64,000 nucleotides of DNA from Clostridium cylindrosporum DSM 605 (lineage in GTDB: Bacteria; Bacillota; Clostridia; Clostridiales; Caloramatoraceae): contig NZ_LFVU01000027.1 of the NCBI RefSeq assembly GCF_001047375.1, positions 401,657 to 465,656 of the forward strand, in the 5' to 3' direction. A model generated the notes under the pieces. The model was not told the DNA's origin. It did not search any database and worked only from the letters and a program-made list of their open reading frames with translations. Within the stretch, counting starts at the first letter, position 1. Each line of letters starts with the position of its first letter. Shown piece after piece: positions 17,494-26,539 of the stretch. Position numbers and translations under genes: made by a program.

Positions 17494-18270
17494 GTGGAAT
17501 TTCAAAGAATAGAAGAACATGTTAAAGCAGCATATGGTATAGATCTTGCATCATACAAATCAAAGCAACTAGTTAGAAGAATAGAAAATTTTATGTTAAG
17601 AGTTGGTGCAAAATCTGAAGTTGAATTTATAAGTATATTAAAAAAAGATGAAAAAATTTCAAAAAAGTTTCAAGATCATTTAACAATTAATGTTTCAGAA
17701 TTCTTTAGAAATAAAGAAATGTTTTTACAATTAGAAAAGGAAATAAAGGATAGATTGTCTCCAGAGAAGAATGTACTAAAAATATGGAGTGCAGCATGCT
17801 CATATGGAGCAGAGCCATATACACTTGCAATTATAATGGACAGGCTAACAAAGGGTAAAAAGCATAATATAATAGCTACTGATATAGATTTAACTATACT
17901 TCAAAGAGCTAAAGAAGGAAGATACTTAAAAAGTGATGTAAAAAATGTAGATGGCAATCTTTTGGATAAATATTTTGAAATAAGAGACGAAAATTATTAC
18001 ATAAGCGAAGAAATCAAAAGAAGAGTAACGTTTAAAAAACATGACTTAATATTAGACAGATATGAAAAAGGGTTTGATCTAATAGTATGCAGAAACGTTG
18101 TCATATATTTTACTCAAGAAGCTAAGAGAAAAATATATGAAAAATTCTACGAAGCTTTAAATTCAGGGGGTCTTTTATTTGTAGGTGCAACAGAGAGCAT
18201 ATACAATTATAGAGAAATTGGATTTGAAAAAGCTGCAACTTTCATATATAAAAAGCCAGGGGGGAAGTAA
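17494..18270 (+). CDS. cheR: Chemoreceptor methyltransferase CheR
   Basis: CheR transfers methyl groups from SAM to glutamates of chemoreceptors and so opposes CheB. The 258-residue protein has the N-terminal helical CheR_N domain (about 1-60). A SAM-binding domain follows, with NVSEFFRNKEMF, IWSAACSYGAEPYTLAI (motif I), IIATDID and FDLIVCRNVVIYF. The GTG start at 17494 follows GGAAGTGATT. cheA starts 2 bases after the stop codon. No C-terminal TPR extension or pentapeptide-binding anomaly is visible. Confidence 0.96.
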   Translation: MEFQRIEEHVKAAYGIDLASYKSKQLVRRIENFMLRVGAKSEVEFISILKKDEKISKKFQDHLTINVSEFFRNKEMFLQLEKEIKDRLSPEKNVLKIWSAACSYGAEPYTLAIIMDRLTKGKKHNIIATDIDLTILQRAKEGRYLKSDVKNVDGNLLDKYFEIRDENYYISEEIKRRVTFKKHDLILDRYEKGFDLIVCRNVVIYFTQEAKRKIYEKFYEALNSGGLLFVGATESIYNYREIGFEKAATFIYKKPGGK

Positions 18271-18272
18271 TT

Positions 18273-20264
18273 ATGGATATGTCCCAGTACCTTGATATTT
18301 TCCTAGAAGAGTCATTAGAAAATCTAGAAAATCTTAATCAAGGAATATTAGAACTTGAAAACAATCCAGAGGATAAAGATACTATAAATTCTATATTTAG
18401 AGTTGCTCATACACTGAAGGGTATGGCAGGGAGTATGGGTTTTACAGATATAGCGAACTTAACTCACAAGATGGAAAATGTACTTGATAAATTTAGACAT
18501 GATGAATTAAAGGTTACATCTGATGTCGTTACAGTTCTTTTTAAATGCTTAGATACCTTAGAACAAATGATTCATAATGTACAAGAAGGTATTGATGACA
18601 AAATAGAAATAGATGAAATAATAAATACTCTTATTTCTATTGAAAAAGGAGAAGGAATACCAGGAGCTCAGGAGATTACACCTGAAGTTGATGCGTTAGG
18701 TAGTGAATATGATTTTTCACTAAATGAATATGATAAAAATATAATAAAAGAAGCTAAAGAAAAAGGCTATAGTGTATATAAGATAACTATTAATATCTAC
18801 CCAGATTGTATTTTAAAAGCAGCTAGAGCATTTTTAGCATATAAGACCCTAGAGGATATGGGGGATATTGTAAAGTGCACTCCCTCTGTTGAGGATCTTG
18901 AACAAGAAAACTTTGATAGAACATTTGGAGTAGTACTAGTTACTGAAAAGGAAGAAGATGTTATAAGAGAGGCAATGAAAAGTGTTTCTGAGCTTGAAAG
19001 TATTGTTATGGAATCTTTAGAAGAAGATGAAGAGGCAGTTAACGAGATTGAAGAGGTAAAAGAAAACAACATTGTAGCTGATGTTAAGAAAAATAGCGAG
19101 AAAGCTGTAAAGGAAGAAGAGAAATCTTCTAAAAAGGTAAATCAATCTGTTAGGGTAGATCTTGAAAGGTTAGACAAGCTAATGAATCTTGTTGGGGAAC
19201 TTGTTATGCATAGAACAAGACTTGAGCAAATAAGTGCAAATCATAAGTTAACAGACCTACATGAAACACTAGAGCAGGTTGGTAGAATTAGTTCAGATCT
19301 TCAGGATTTAGTTATGAAGGTTAGAATGGTACCAGTTGAAAGAGTATTTAATAGATTCCCAAGACTTGTTCGAGATCTTGCAAATGAACTTGGAAAAAAC
19401 ATTCATTTGATAGTAGAAGGTGAAGGGACTGAGCTTGATAGAACAGTAATAGATGAAATTGGAGAGCCTCTAGTGCATCTAATTAGAAATTCAGCAGATC
19501 ATGGAATTGAATCTATAGAAGAAAGAAAAAAAGCAGGTAAAAGTGAAGAAGGTACTATTAAGCTGATTGCCTACCAAGAAGGAAATAAGGCTATTATTAG
19601 AGTTGAAGATGATGGTAAAGGAATTGACGTAGAAAAAGTAAAGAGAAAAGCTGAATCATTGTCTATAGATACAGAGGGAATGTCCGACAACGATATTAGA
19701 GCACTAATATTTATGCAAGGCTTTAGCACAAGTGAAAAGGTTACAGATGTATCAGGACGAGGAGTTGGAATGGACGTTGTTAGAACGAAGATTTCAGCCA
19801 TAGGAGGAAGTATAGAAGTTGTAAGTGAAGAAGGAGTAGGTTCTTCAATAATTATTAGACTTCCACTAACTTTATCCATAATACAAGCACTGTTAGTAAA
19901 GGTTCATGAAGAGACCTTCGCTATATCACTAGGATTTATTGATAGAGTTATAAACATAAATGTTAATGAAATTAAGAAAACAAATAATAAGGAAATTATT
20001 GTTTATAGAGAAAATGTTATTCCTATTATAAGAGTAGCAGAAAGATTAAATTTAGATGAGTCTGAGAATGAAGAGAAGTTCCTTGTAATGGTAAATGTAG
20101 GAGAAAAAACAGTTGGACTTTTAGTTGATGATTTATTTGGTCAACAAGAAATAGTAATAAAGTCTATGGGAGGAACACTTCAAAATCTTAAAGAATATGT
20201 TGGTGCTACTGTTCTTGGAGATGGGCTTGTTACTTTAATATTAGATGTTGCGGCTCTTGTGTAA
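18273..20264 (+). CDS. cheA: Chemotaxis histidine kinase CheA
   Basis: This is the central kinase of chemotaxis, 663 residues. P1 phosphotransfer domain: AHTLKGMAG with phosphorylated H46. A P2-like response-regulator binding region follows (about 155-250). The P3 dimerisation helices include LDKLMNLVGELVMHRTRL. The P4 ATP-binding domain has an N box LVHLIRNSADHGIE, G1 DDGKGID and G2 GRGVGMDVV. The P5 CheW-like regulatory domain occupies about 530-663. All five domains are present. It is 14 bases from cheC. With CheB, CheR, CheC, CheD and two CheW proteins it makes a complete Gram-positive adaptation set. Confidence 0.97.
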   Translation: MDMSQYLDIFLEESLENLENLNQGILELENNPEDKDTINSIFRVAHTLKGMAGSMGFTDIANLTHKMENVLDKFRHDELKVTSDVVTVLFKCLDTLEQMIHNVQEGIDDKIEIDEIINTLISIEKGEGIPGAQEITPEVDALGSEYDFSLNEYDKNIIKEAKEKGYSVYKITINIYPDCILKAARAFLAYKTLEDMGDIVKCTPSVEDLEQENFDRTFGVVLVTEKEEDVIREAMKSVSELESIVMESLEEDEEAVNEIEEVKENNIVADVKKNSEKAVKEEEKSSKKVNQSVRVDLERLDKLMNLVGELVMHRTRLEQISANHKLTDLHETLEQVGRISSDLQDLVMKVRMVPVERVFNRFPRLVRDLANELGKNIHLIVEGEGTELDRTVIDEIGEPLVHLIRNSADHGIESIEERKKAGKSEEGTIKLIAYQEGNKAIIRVEDDGKGIDVEKVKRKAESLSIDTEGMSDNDIRALIFMQGFSTSEKVTDVSGRGVGMDVVRTKISAIGGSIEVVSEEGVGSSIIIRLPLTLSIIQALLVKVHEETFAISLGFIDRVININVNEIKKTNNKEIIVYRENVIPIIRVAERLNLDESENEEKFLVMVNVGEKTVGLLVDDLFGQQEIVIKSMGGTLQNLKEYVGATVLGDGLVTLILDVAALV

Positions 20265-20278
20265 AGAAGGTGATTTAA

Positions 20279-20881
20279 ATGGATAAAGCTTTAAACGAGC
20301 TTCAACTTGATGCTCTAAGAGAAGTTGGGAATATAGGCGCAGGTAATGCAGCCACTGCTCTATCACAAATATTAAATAAAAAAATAGATATGATGGTTCC
20401 AAAGGTTGACGTTGTACCATTTGATAATATCGTCGAAAAACTAGGTAATGAAGAAAAAGTAGTTGTGGCGGTATTACTAAAGGTTTTTGGAGATGCTCCT
20501 GGAAACATTTTATTTGTAATGGATGAAAAGAAGTCACAAGAATTTTCATCTGTAATGCTAGCGGGATTTGAAGATGTACCAGAGGAAATGCATATATCAG
20601 TATTTCAAGAAATAGGAAATATACTTGGAAATTCATATATAGGCGCCATCTCTCAAATAACTGGTCTAAATCTTATATCATCAGTACCAGCAGTAGCAAC
20701 AGATATGGTTATAGCAGTTCTTACAACAACATTTTTAGATGCAGAACAATATAGTGATTACGTATTATCTATAGACACAAATTTTATTGATGAGTATAAT
20801 AAAGAATCGGGTGGCAGTATATTTTATGTACCAAAGCCAGGATCTTTAGATAAAATTCTTACAAAACTTGGACTAAATTAG
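20279..20881 (+). CDS. cheC: CheY-P phosphatase CheC
   Basis: CheC dephosphorylates CheY-P, a role enhanced by CheD. The 200-residue protein has two pseudo-symmetrical phosphatase motifs: LREVGNIGAGNAA (E15, N18) and FQEIGNILGNSYIG (E111, N114). Both active sites look intact, as in Bacillus CheC. The size fits CheC rather than the shorter CheX. A start AAGAAGGTGATTTAAATG is clear. The next gene is cheY itself, so substrate and phosphatase are neighbours. Confidence 0.95.
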   Translation: MDKALNELQLDALREVGNIGAGNAATALSQILNKKIDMMVPKVDVVPFDNIVEKLGNEEKVVVAVLLKVFGDAPGNILFVMDEKKSQEFSSVMLAGFEDVPEEMHISVFQEIGNILGNSYIGAISQITGLNLISSVPAVATDMVIAVLTTTFLDAEQYSDYVLSIDTNFIDEYNKESGGSIFYVPKPGSLDKILTKLGLN

Positions 20882-20926
20882 AGTTCGAAAAAGACTAGAC
20901 GAGTGTAGATTTAAGGAGGGTATAAA

Positions 20927-21286
20927 ATGCCAAAGGTATTAATTGTTGATGATGCAGCATTTATGAGAATGATGTTAAAGGATATTTTAACAAAGAATGG
21001 GTATGAAGTAATTGGAGAAGCACCTAATGGAGCAAAGGGTGTTGAATTATATAAAGCAGAAAGACCAGATGTTGTTACAATGGATATTACAATGCCTGAG
21101 ATGGATGGGATTCAAGCTTTAAAGGAAATAAAGGCAATAGATCCAGGAGCTACTGTAATTATGTGTTCAGCAATGGGACAACAAGCAATGGTTATGGAAG
21201 CTATAAAATCAGGAGCAAAGGACTTTATAGTAAAACCATTCCAACCAGAAAGAGTAATGGAATCCTTCAAAAAAGTTCTTGGATAG
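20927..21286 (+). CDS. cheY: Chemotaxis response regulator CheY
   Basis: CheY is the single-domain receiver that carries the signal from CheA to the flagellar switch (FliM and FliY). The 119-residue protein has D8/D9 (VDDAAFMR), phospho-acceptor D53 (VTMDITMPEMDG), S81 (MCSAMG) and K103 (IVKPFQPERV). All are canonical. AAGGAGGG precedes the ATG. The gene is followed immediately by a second cheW and then fliM, which contains its docking motif. Confidence 0.97.
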   Translation: MPKVLIVDDAAFMRMMLKDILTKNGYEVIGEAPNGAKGVELYKAERPDVVTMDITMPEMDGIQALKEIKAIDPGATVIMCSAMGQQAMVMEAIKSGAKDFIVKPFQPERVMESFKKVLG

Positions 21287-21297
21287 GAGTGAGGATT

Positions 21298-21690
21298 GTG
21301 CAAGTAGTTGTATTTACTTTAGGAAGTGAAAAATTTGCACTAGAAACGAGAATAGTACACGGAATAGAAAAAATGATGACAATAACTAGGGTTCCAACGG
21401 CTCCTTATTATATTAAGGGACTTGCAAATCTTAGAGGTAGTATAATATCAGTAATAAATCTTAAGTCATATTTAAATATGGATAACATTAATGAAGAAGA
21501 TAATATTATCATAATTGAACTTGGAGAAGAGAAAGTTGGTATTATGGTAGATAATGTACACGAGGTTGTAGATATTTCCCATGACATGATAGAAAGGGTA
21601 AATGACGCTTCATCTTATATAAAGGGTGTAATTAACTTTCAAGATAGCGTAGTAACACTTTTAGAGGGGGAAATGCTTCTAGAGCAATAG
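21298..21690 (+). CDS. cheW: Chemotaxis coupling protein CheW (second copy)
   Basis: This is a 130-residue CheW domain protein with VVFTLGSEKFALETRIVHGI, YYIKGLANLRGSIISVINLK and EEKVGIMVDNVHEVVDIS. The open frame extends upstream into cheY. GTG at 21298 is taken as the start because it gives the normal CheW N terminus and has TAGGAG 8 bases upstream (21284-21289), overlapping the cheY stop codon. It is shorter than the first CheW and not closely similar to it. Its position next to cheY and fliM is as in many clostridial operons. Confidence 0.92.
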   Translation: MQVVVFTLGSEKFALETRIVHGIEKMMTITRVPTAPYYIKGLANLRGSIISVINLKSYLNMDNINEEDNIIIIELGEEKVGIMVDNVHEVVDISHDMIERVNDASSYIKGVINFQDSVVTLLEGEMLLEQ

Positions 21691-21707
21691 GATAAGGAGG
21701 GAAAAAA

Positions 21708-22697
21708 GTGAGCGAAGTACTGTCACAAAGTGAAATAGATGCCCTCCTGGCAGCTTTATCCACAGGAGAAATTGGGATAGAAGAGGATACTCAAGAAGAG
21801 AAACAAAGAGTTAAAAAATATGACTTTAAAAGACCTAACAAGTTTTCAAAGGATCATACAAAAACTCTTGAAAGAGTACATGATAATTTTGCTAGAATAG
21901 CATCTAATTATTTAGCAGCTCATTTAAGAACCTCTGTTCAAATACATGTTATAAGTTCAGAACAAATAACTTTTGAAGAGTTTATTCATTCTATACCTAA
22001 TCCTACTATACTAATGACATATTACCTGGATCCATTCTCTGGACCATTTTTATTTGAAACAGGTCCACAGTTTGTATTTCAGGTTATAGATATATTATTT
22101 GGTGGGCAGGGGAAAAGTGTTTTAAAGACAAGAGAGTTTACTGATATAGAAAAAAATGTAATTAAGAGAATAAATGAAAAACTCTTAGAAAATTTAAAAC
22201 TAGCTTGGGAAGACATTATGGATATTGACGTAAGGATAGATGGACTTGAAACGAACCCAGTGCTTAATCAATCAATGGCTCCTAATGAACCAGTTAGTAT
22301 TATTACTATGTCAGTAGAGTTATCTAATAATAAAAGTTTTATAAACATGTGTATTCCTTATATTTCTATAGAAAAGTTTATAGAAAAACTAGTATTCCAA
22401 TATAAAGCGGCAACATCAGCTAGTCGTGATGATGAACATAAAAAGCAGATGGAAAGAAAAATACAAGGTGTTATACTAGATTCTCACGTAGAACTTGGTA
22501 AAAGCATCGTAAGCGTAAATGATTTTCTGCATCTGAGAATTGGTGATTGTATTACTTTAAATAGAAAAACTAGTGAGCCATTAGATATGTATGTAGAAAA
22601 AAGAAAGCACTTTAAAGTATACCCTGGAAATATAGGTAGGAAAACAGGTGTACAAATAGTAGAAATTTTAGATAAGGATGTGGAAGACAATGAATGA
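21708..22697 (+). CDS. fliM: Flagellar motor switch protein FliM
   Basis: FliM forms the middle of the cytoplasmic C ring and receives CheY-P. The 329-residue protein begins with LSQSEIDALLAAL, the CheY-P docking peptide. The CheC-like middle domain (about 45-230) contains RVHDNFARIASNYL. The C-terminal SpoA/FliN-like domain is at about 250-325 (LRIGDCITLNRKTSEPLDMYV). GTG start with AGGAGGG upstream. Its end overlaps the start of fliY. Confidence 0.97.
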   Translation: MSEVLSQSEIDALLAALSTGEIGIEEDTQEEKQRVKKYDFKRPNKFSKDHTKTLERVHDNFARIASNYLAAHLRTSVQIHVISSEQITFEEFIHSIPNPTILMTYYLDPFSGPFLFETGPQFVFQVIDILFGGQGKSVLKTREFTDIEKNVIKRINEKLLENLKLAWEDIMDIDVRIDGLETNPVLNQSMAPNEPVSIITMSVELSNNKSFINMCIPYISIEKFIEKLVFQYKAATSASRDDEHKKQMERKIQGVILDSHVELGKSIVSVNDFLHLRIGDCITLNRKTSEPLDMYVEKRKHFKVYPGNIGRKTGVQIVEILDKDVEDNE

Positions 22698-23835
22698 TGG
22701 ACTACTTTCACAAGAAGAGATTGATGCTCTATTAGGAGGAGATTCTAAAGCAGATGTACCAAGTACAGATGTAGAAGAGAAAACTTTAGGTGAGATTATA
22801 ACAGAAAGTGATAAAGACTTACTTGGAGAAATAGGAAATATATCTATGGGGTCAGCGTCCACAGCCCTATCGACTATATTAAATAAGAAGGTTAACATAA
22901 CAACTCCAAAAGTATCACTAACATCAATAAAAGATATAAAAGGAAATATGATTGTTCCGATGGTTGCGCTGGAAGTTTTATATACAGAAGGGTTAACCGG
23001 AGCTAATTTACTTGTTATGAAGATAGCTGATGCAGCAGTTATCTCTAGCTTAATGATGGGTGGAGATGGAAGCATAGACCCTGAAATAAGTGAACTTGGT
23101 GAACTTGAACTAAGTGCAGTTTCAGAGGCTATGAACCAAATGGTAGGATCATCTGCAACATCTCTATCAACAATGTTAGGTTTTCCAGTAAATATATCAC
23201 CCCCAAATTCTAGGGTTTGGAGAGATAAAACTGATAAGTTAGCAGATCATGTTGATGAAAATGAAGAAATAGTAAAAATAGCATTTAGTCTAACAATTGA
23301 AGAACATGTTGACAGTGAGATAATGCTTATACTGAGACATGATACAGCTAGAGCAATCATCAATAAAATGATAGGTGGAGGCGATGAAGCCGCTACACCT
23401 GATGCAGTAGAAAAAGTTCCTCAGCAGGAATTAAAGCAAGAGGCTGCTGTAGCTACTAATAATGTTACATATCAAGTAAGCGAAGAAGCAAAATTATCAC
23501 CATCAATTAATAGAGATCAAAACGTTCAAAGGGCAGAGTTTGCACCATTAAGTGCTGTTGAAACTCATGAAACAAAAAATATTGATCTTATATTAGATGT
23601 TCCTTTAGAAATATCTGTAGTTCTTGGAAGAACTAAAAAGACGATTCAAGATATACTAGATCTTGGGACGGGCTCTTTAATTGAGCTAGATAAACTTACT
23701 GAAGAACCAGTTGAAATATTAGTAAATGGTAAAAAAGTAGCTTTAGGTGAAGTTGTAGTAATAGACGAGAACTTTGGCGTTAGAATAACAAGTATAATAA
23801 ATAGTATAGATAGAGTGAAAAGTCTACAGGGTTAA
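22690..23835 (+). CDS. fliY: Flagellar motor switch phosphatase FliY (FliN-type)
   Basis: FliY replaces FliN in many Firmicutes: it is a switch component and a CheY-P phosphatase. The 381-residue protein starts with a second CheY-binding peptide, LLSQEEIDALLGG. A CheC-like domain follows with GEIGNISMGSASTAL and VSEAMNQMVGSSATSL as phosphatase motifs. Then come a linker rich in E, A and Q, and a C-terminal FliN/SpoA domain (DLILDVPLEISVVLGRTKKT). An in-frame ATG at 22678 also exists; 22690 is preferred because it gives the usual N terminus and better spacing. It overlaps fliM by 8 bases and ends in a terminator that closes the operon. Confidence 0.94.
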   Translation: MNDGLLSQEEIDALLGGDSKADVPSTDVEEKTLGEIITESDKDLLGEIGNISMGSASTALSTILNKKVNITTPKVSLTSIKDIKGNMIVPMVALEVLYTEGLTGANLLVMKIADAAVISSLMMGGDGSIDPEISELGELELSAVSEAMNQMVGSSATSLSTMLGFPVNISPPNSRVWRDKTDKLADHVDENEEIVKIAFSLTIEEHVDSEIMLILRHDTARAIINKMIGGGDEAATPDAVEKVPQQELKQEAAVATNNVTYQVSEEAKLSPSINRDQNVQRAEFAPLSAVETHETKNIDLILDVPLEISVVLGRTKKTIQDILDLGTGSLIELDKLTEEPVEILVNGKKVALGEVVVIDENFGVRITSIINSIDRVKSLQG

Positions 23836-23850
23836 TCCTGTAGACTTTTT
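23818..23850 (+). terminator. Terminator of the che-fliM-fliY operon
   Basis: AAAAGTCTACAGG / CCTGTAGACTTTT stem with loop GTTAAT, then T's; the fliY stop codon is in the loop. Confidence 0.94.
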
Positions 23851-23893
23851 AAAATTGAAATGGTAATATTTAATAATTAATATTAATAAGGGT

Positions 23894-23919
23894 TAATTTA
23901 TACAATAATTAATCGATAT
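23894..23919 (+). promoter_or_regulatory. Candidate sigma-28 (SigD/FliA) promoter of the flgM operon
   Basis: TCGATAT (23913-23919) closely matches the CCGATAT -10 element of sigma-28 promoters. TTAAT (23894 onward) lies about 14-15 bases upstream in the place of the TAAA -35 element. It sits between the fliY terminator and flgM, where a class III promoter is expected. Confidence 0.5.
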
Positions 23920-23959
23920 AAGTATTAGGTTAAAAGGTTTAATAAAAGGAGTGCTTAAA

Positions 23960-24235
23960 ATGAAAATACAGGGGAATAGCAATGTAGTAGTTAACCTCTA
24001 TAAGCAAAATATAAATACATTAAATAACATTAAGGGCAAAACAAAAACTTCAGATAGGATTGAATTATCAAATACAGGAAAAGAAATTTCAAAATTTATA
24101 GAAGAATATAGAAACACAGAACTAACCAGTGATAAAGTAGAACAAATTAGGGCAAAGATTAATGAAGGTAAATATAAAGTAAATGCTGAGGATTTAGCTA
24201 AATCTATGCTTGATGAAATTAAAAGAGGTGTATAG
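23960..24235 (+). CDS. flgM: Anti-sigma-28 factor FlgM
   Basis: FlgM binds FliA and blocks late flagellar gene expression until the hook-basal body is complete and FlgM is exported. The 91-residue protein is small and disordered in its N-terminal half. The C-terminal sigma-binding region carries SDRIELSNTGKEI and VEQIRAKINEGKYKVNAEDLAKSM, the latter typical of FlgM. The ATG at 23960 is preferred to the GTG at 23951, because AAAAGGAG (23944-23951) is the ribosome site, 8 bases upstream. It heads the late operon; its target FliA is encoded at 50115. Confidence 0.93.
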   Translation: MKIQGNSNVVVNLYKQNINTLNNIKGKTKTSDRIELSNTGKEISKFIEEYRNTELTSDKVEQIRAKINEGKYKVNAEDLAKSMLDEIKRGV

Positions 24236-24676
24236 ATGAATATAACACTTAATGAAATATATAATTACCTTCTTGAAACTTTTAGAGAGCTTGATTCTTT
24301 ATTAGATAAAGAAAAGGAAGTTTTAATGGAAAATAAAGGTGGAGAGCTTTTAAAAGTAGTAGAGGAAAAGAAGGTACTAGTTAGGAAGATATCTTTACTA
24401 GAAGAAAAAAGAATCTCACTTACAAAGGAAATGACTATAAGTGATTTAGTATTAGCTGGATTTGTTACTGAGGAAGATATTAATAGTTTGAAGAATCTAG
24501 CTAAAAGCATAGAATATAAAAATGAGACAAATAAAATGCTTACAAATCAATCGCTTCATTTTATAAAGGCAATTAAGTTTGCTTTAACACCAAATCAAAA
24601 TAGAGTAACGACTTATGGGAATCAGGGAATTATTGGAGAAAAAGCAGCTGATTCTATTTTTTCTACAAAATTATAG
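24236..24676 (+). CDS. flgN: Flagellar export chaperone FlgN
   Basis: FlgN is the secretion chaperone for the hook-filament junction proteins FlgK and FlgL. The 146-residue protein is all helical and charged, with ETFRELDSLLDKEKEVL and the family pattern of long helices. The sequence is not strongly conserved, but position between flgM and flgK, size and composition make the call safe. Its ATG directly follows the flgM stop codon (TAG ATG), suggesting translational coupling. Confidence 0.9.
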   Translation: MNITLNEIYNYLLETFRELDSLLDKEKEVLMENKGGELLKVVEEKKVLVRKISLLEEKRISLTKEMTISDLVLAGFVTEEDINSLKNLAKSIEYKNETNKMLTNQSLHFIKAIKFALTPNQNRVTTYGNQGIIGEKAADSIFSTKL

Positions 24677-24691
24677 GCGGTGACAATTTAA

Positions 24692-26527
24692 ATGAGTGGA
24701 TTATTTTATACATTTAGTATAGCCAAAAGAGGAATGGCAGCACAACAAACATCACTACATGTTACATCACATAATGTTTCTAATTCTAATACTATAGGAT
24801 ATTCAAAGCAAAGGGCAACCCATAAAACTACAGATCCTTTTCCTATGCCAGCTTTAAATAACCCAGTAGGACCTGGGCAACTTGGAACTGGGGTTGAGGT
24901 TTCAGAAATCACAAGAGCTAGGGATGAGTTTATAGATAACTCTATAAGACGAGAAACTTCTAATCTTCTAACTTATTCATCTAGAGATCAGTTTCTTAAT
25001 TCAATAGAATCAATAATTAATGAACCAGGAGATACAGGCCTTTCAAACTCATTAACTAAGTTTTGGGATGCGTGGCAAGGTCTTTCAACGAATCCTGAAA
25101 ATGCTACATCAAGAAAGTTGGTTGTTAGTAATGCAACTGCACTAGGTGATAGCTTTAGACAAACATACACACAGCTTGAGGAGCTTGAAAAGGATCTTTC
25201 TCAGCTTCAAAGAGATCATATATTTAGTGTTAACTCAATATTGAATCAGGTATCAGAGTTAAACGAACAAATAAAGCAAATAACAATAAATGGTCAAATG
25301 CCAAACGACCTAATGGATAGAAGAGATGCTCTTCTTGATAATCTATCGGAACATATTAACTTTAAGGTAGAAAAAGGTGACTTTAATAGCATACGAGTTG
25401 TAACTAAAGACCCAAATGGTAATGAAAGATACTTAGTAGCAGACTCAAAGGTTATTAATGGAGTTGCAGCTATTGATGACGTAAGTTTTAAAATAGGTGC
25501 TAAGGATATTGATAAGTCAAGTTTTCCTTTAAATATTAACAAAACTACAGATATTCCAATTTCTTCACCAAAGATAACATTTAAAGTGTATATTGACGGA
25601 GATATAAACAAACCGTCAATAAAAACGGTAGATTTAACTGAAGATAATATTAAAAAGTATTTTAATGTAGAATATATTGATAGTGATAACATTCGTATAG
25701 ATTCTATAAAAGATGCAAATCTTCTTTATAATAAAGGAACAAAGGATATTAGCCAAGCTATACAAAATGCTGAATCCTTTGATTTTGCAAATGGTGCTAT
25801 AAAGGGACTAGAAAAGCAAAAAGTGGAAATTTCAGACTATAAAAATCAAATAAATGACATGGCAAGAACAATAGTTATAGCGGTAAATACAATTCATTCA
25901 AATGATAATACAAAAAATTATGATAAGGATAAAAATAATTACATCAATTTCTTTGAGGATATTGTAGGAAGTAATCATCCAGCAGCGTCTTTAAAGGTAA
26001 ATGAAGTTATAGTAAAGGATGTAAGTAAAATCAATGCAGGTTCAGTAATACAGGATAAGGATATTATTATTAATACTGTGACAGGAGAAACTCAAAAACC
26101 TGATTCTGGTGATAACTATAGAGCTAAGCGAATAGCTGAACTTAGAAATATAAGACTTGATGTTGCTAATATTAAAAATTCAAATGACTTTATAAAACAG
26201 GCATACGATGTAAGTAGCCCTACTTTTACTGGAAATTTAGCAAAAGATCCAATCATACAAAGTAGTTCTGGTGATACAGTAGATACTTACTATAAAGGTA
26301 TGGTAGCAGAACTTGGGGTTTCAGCCCAGGAAGCTAAAAGAGTAGTTGAAAATCAAGAAAATCTTATACAACAGCTAGACATACAAAGACAAGCTGTATC
26401 TGGAGTTTCAGTAGATGAGGAAATGATAGATATGCTTCAGTTTCAAAGAGCTTATCAAGCAAATGCAAAAATGATAAATGTTGTAGATGAGCTATTAGAT
26501 GTTGTGGTTAATGGATTAAAGAGGTAG
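24692..26527 (+). CDS. flgK: Hook-associated protein 1 FlgK
   Basis: FlgK joins hook and filament. The 611-residue protein has the N-terminal rod/hook motif GMAAQQTSLHVTSHNVSNSNT with IGYSKQRA. A large variable surface domain follows. The C-terminal D0 helix is VDEEMIDMLQFQRAYQANAKM with VVDELLDVVVNGLKR, needed for export and assembly. Length is within the usual range. It is 15 bases from flgN and 12 from flgL. Confidence 0.97.
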   Translation: MSGLFYTFSIAKRGMAAQQTSLHVTSHNVSNSNTIGYSKQRATHKTTDPFPMPALNNPVGPGQLGTGVEVSEITRARDEFIDNSIRRETSNLLTYSSRDQFLNSIESIINEPGDTGLSNSLTKFWDAWQGLSTNPENATSRKLVVSNATALGDSFRQTYTQLEELEKDLSQLQRDHIFSVNSILNQVSELNEQIKQITINGQMPNDLMDRRDALLDNLSEHINFKVEKGDFNSIRVVTKDPNGNERYLVADSKVINGVAAIDDVSFKIGAKDIDKSSFPLNINKTTDIPISSPKITFKVYIDGDINKPSIKTVDLTEDNIKKYFNVEYIDSDNIRIDSIKDANLLYNKGTKDISQAIQNAESFDFANGAIKGLEKQKVEISDYKNQINDMARTIVIAVNTIHSNDNTKNYDKDKNNYINFFEDIVGSNHPAASLKVNEVIVKDVSKINAGSVIQDKDIIINTVTGETQKPDSGDNYRAKRIAELRNIRLDVANIKNSNDFIKQAYDVSSPTFTGNLAKDPIIQSSSGDTVDTYYKGMVAELGVSAQEAKRVVENQENLIQQLDIQRQAVSGVSVDEEMIDMLQFQRAYQANAKMINVVDELLDVVVNGLKR

Positions 26528-26539
26528 GTAGGTGATTAA

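Noticed and set aside
22668..23075. 135-residue minus-strand open frame opposite fliY
   Set aside because: Shadow of the FliY frame; composition (S, I, P) and lack of a start signal argue against it.
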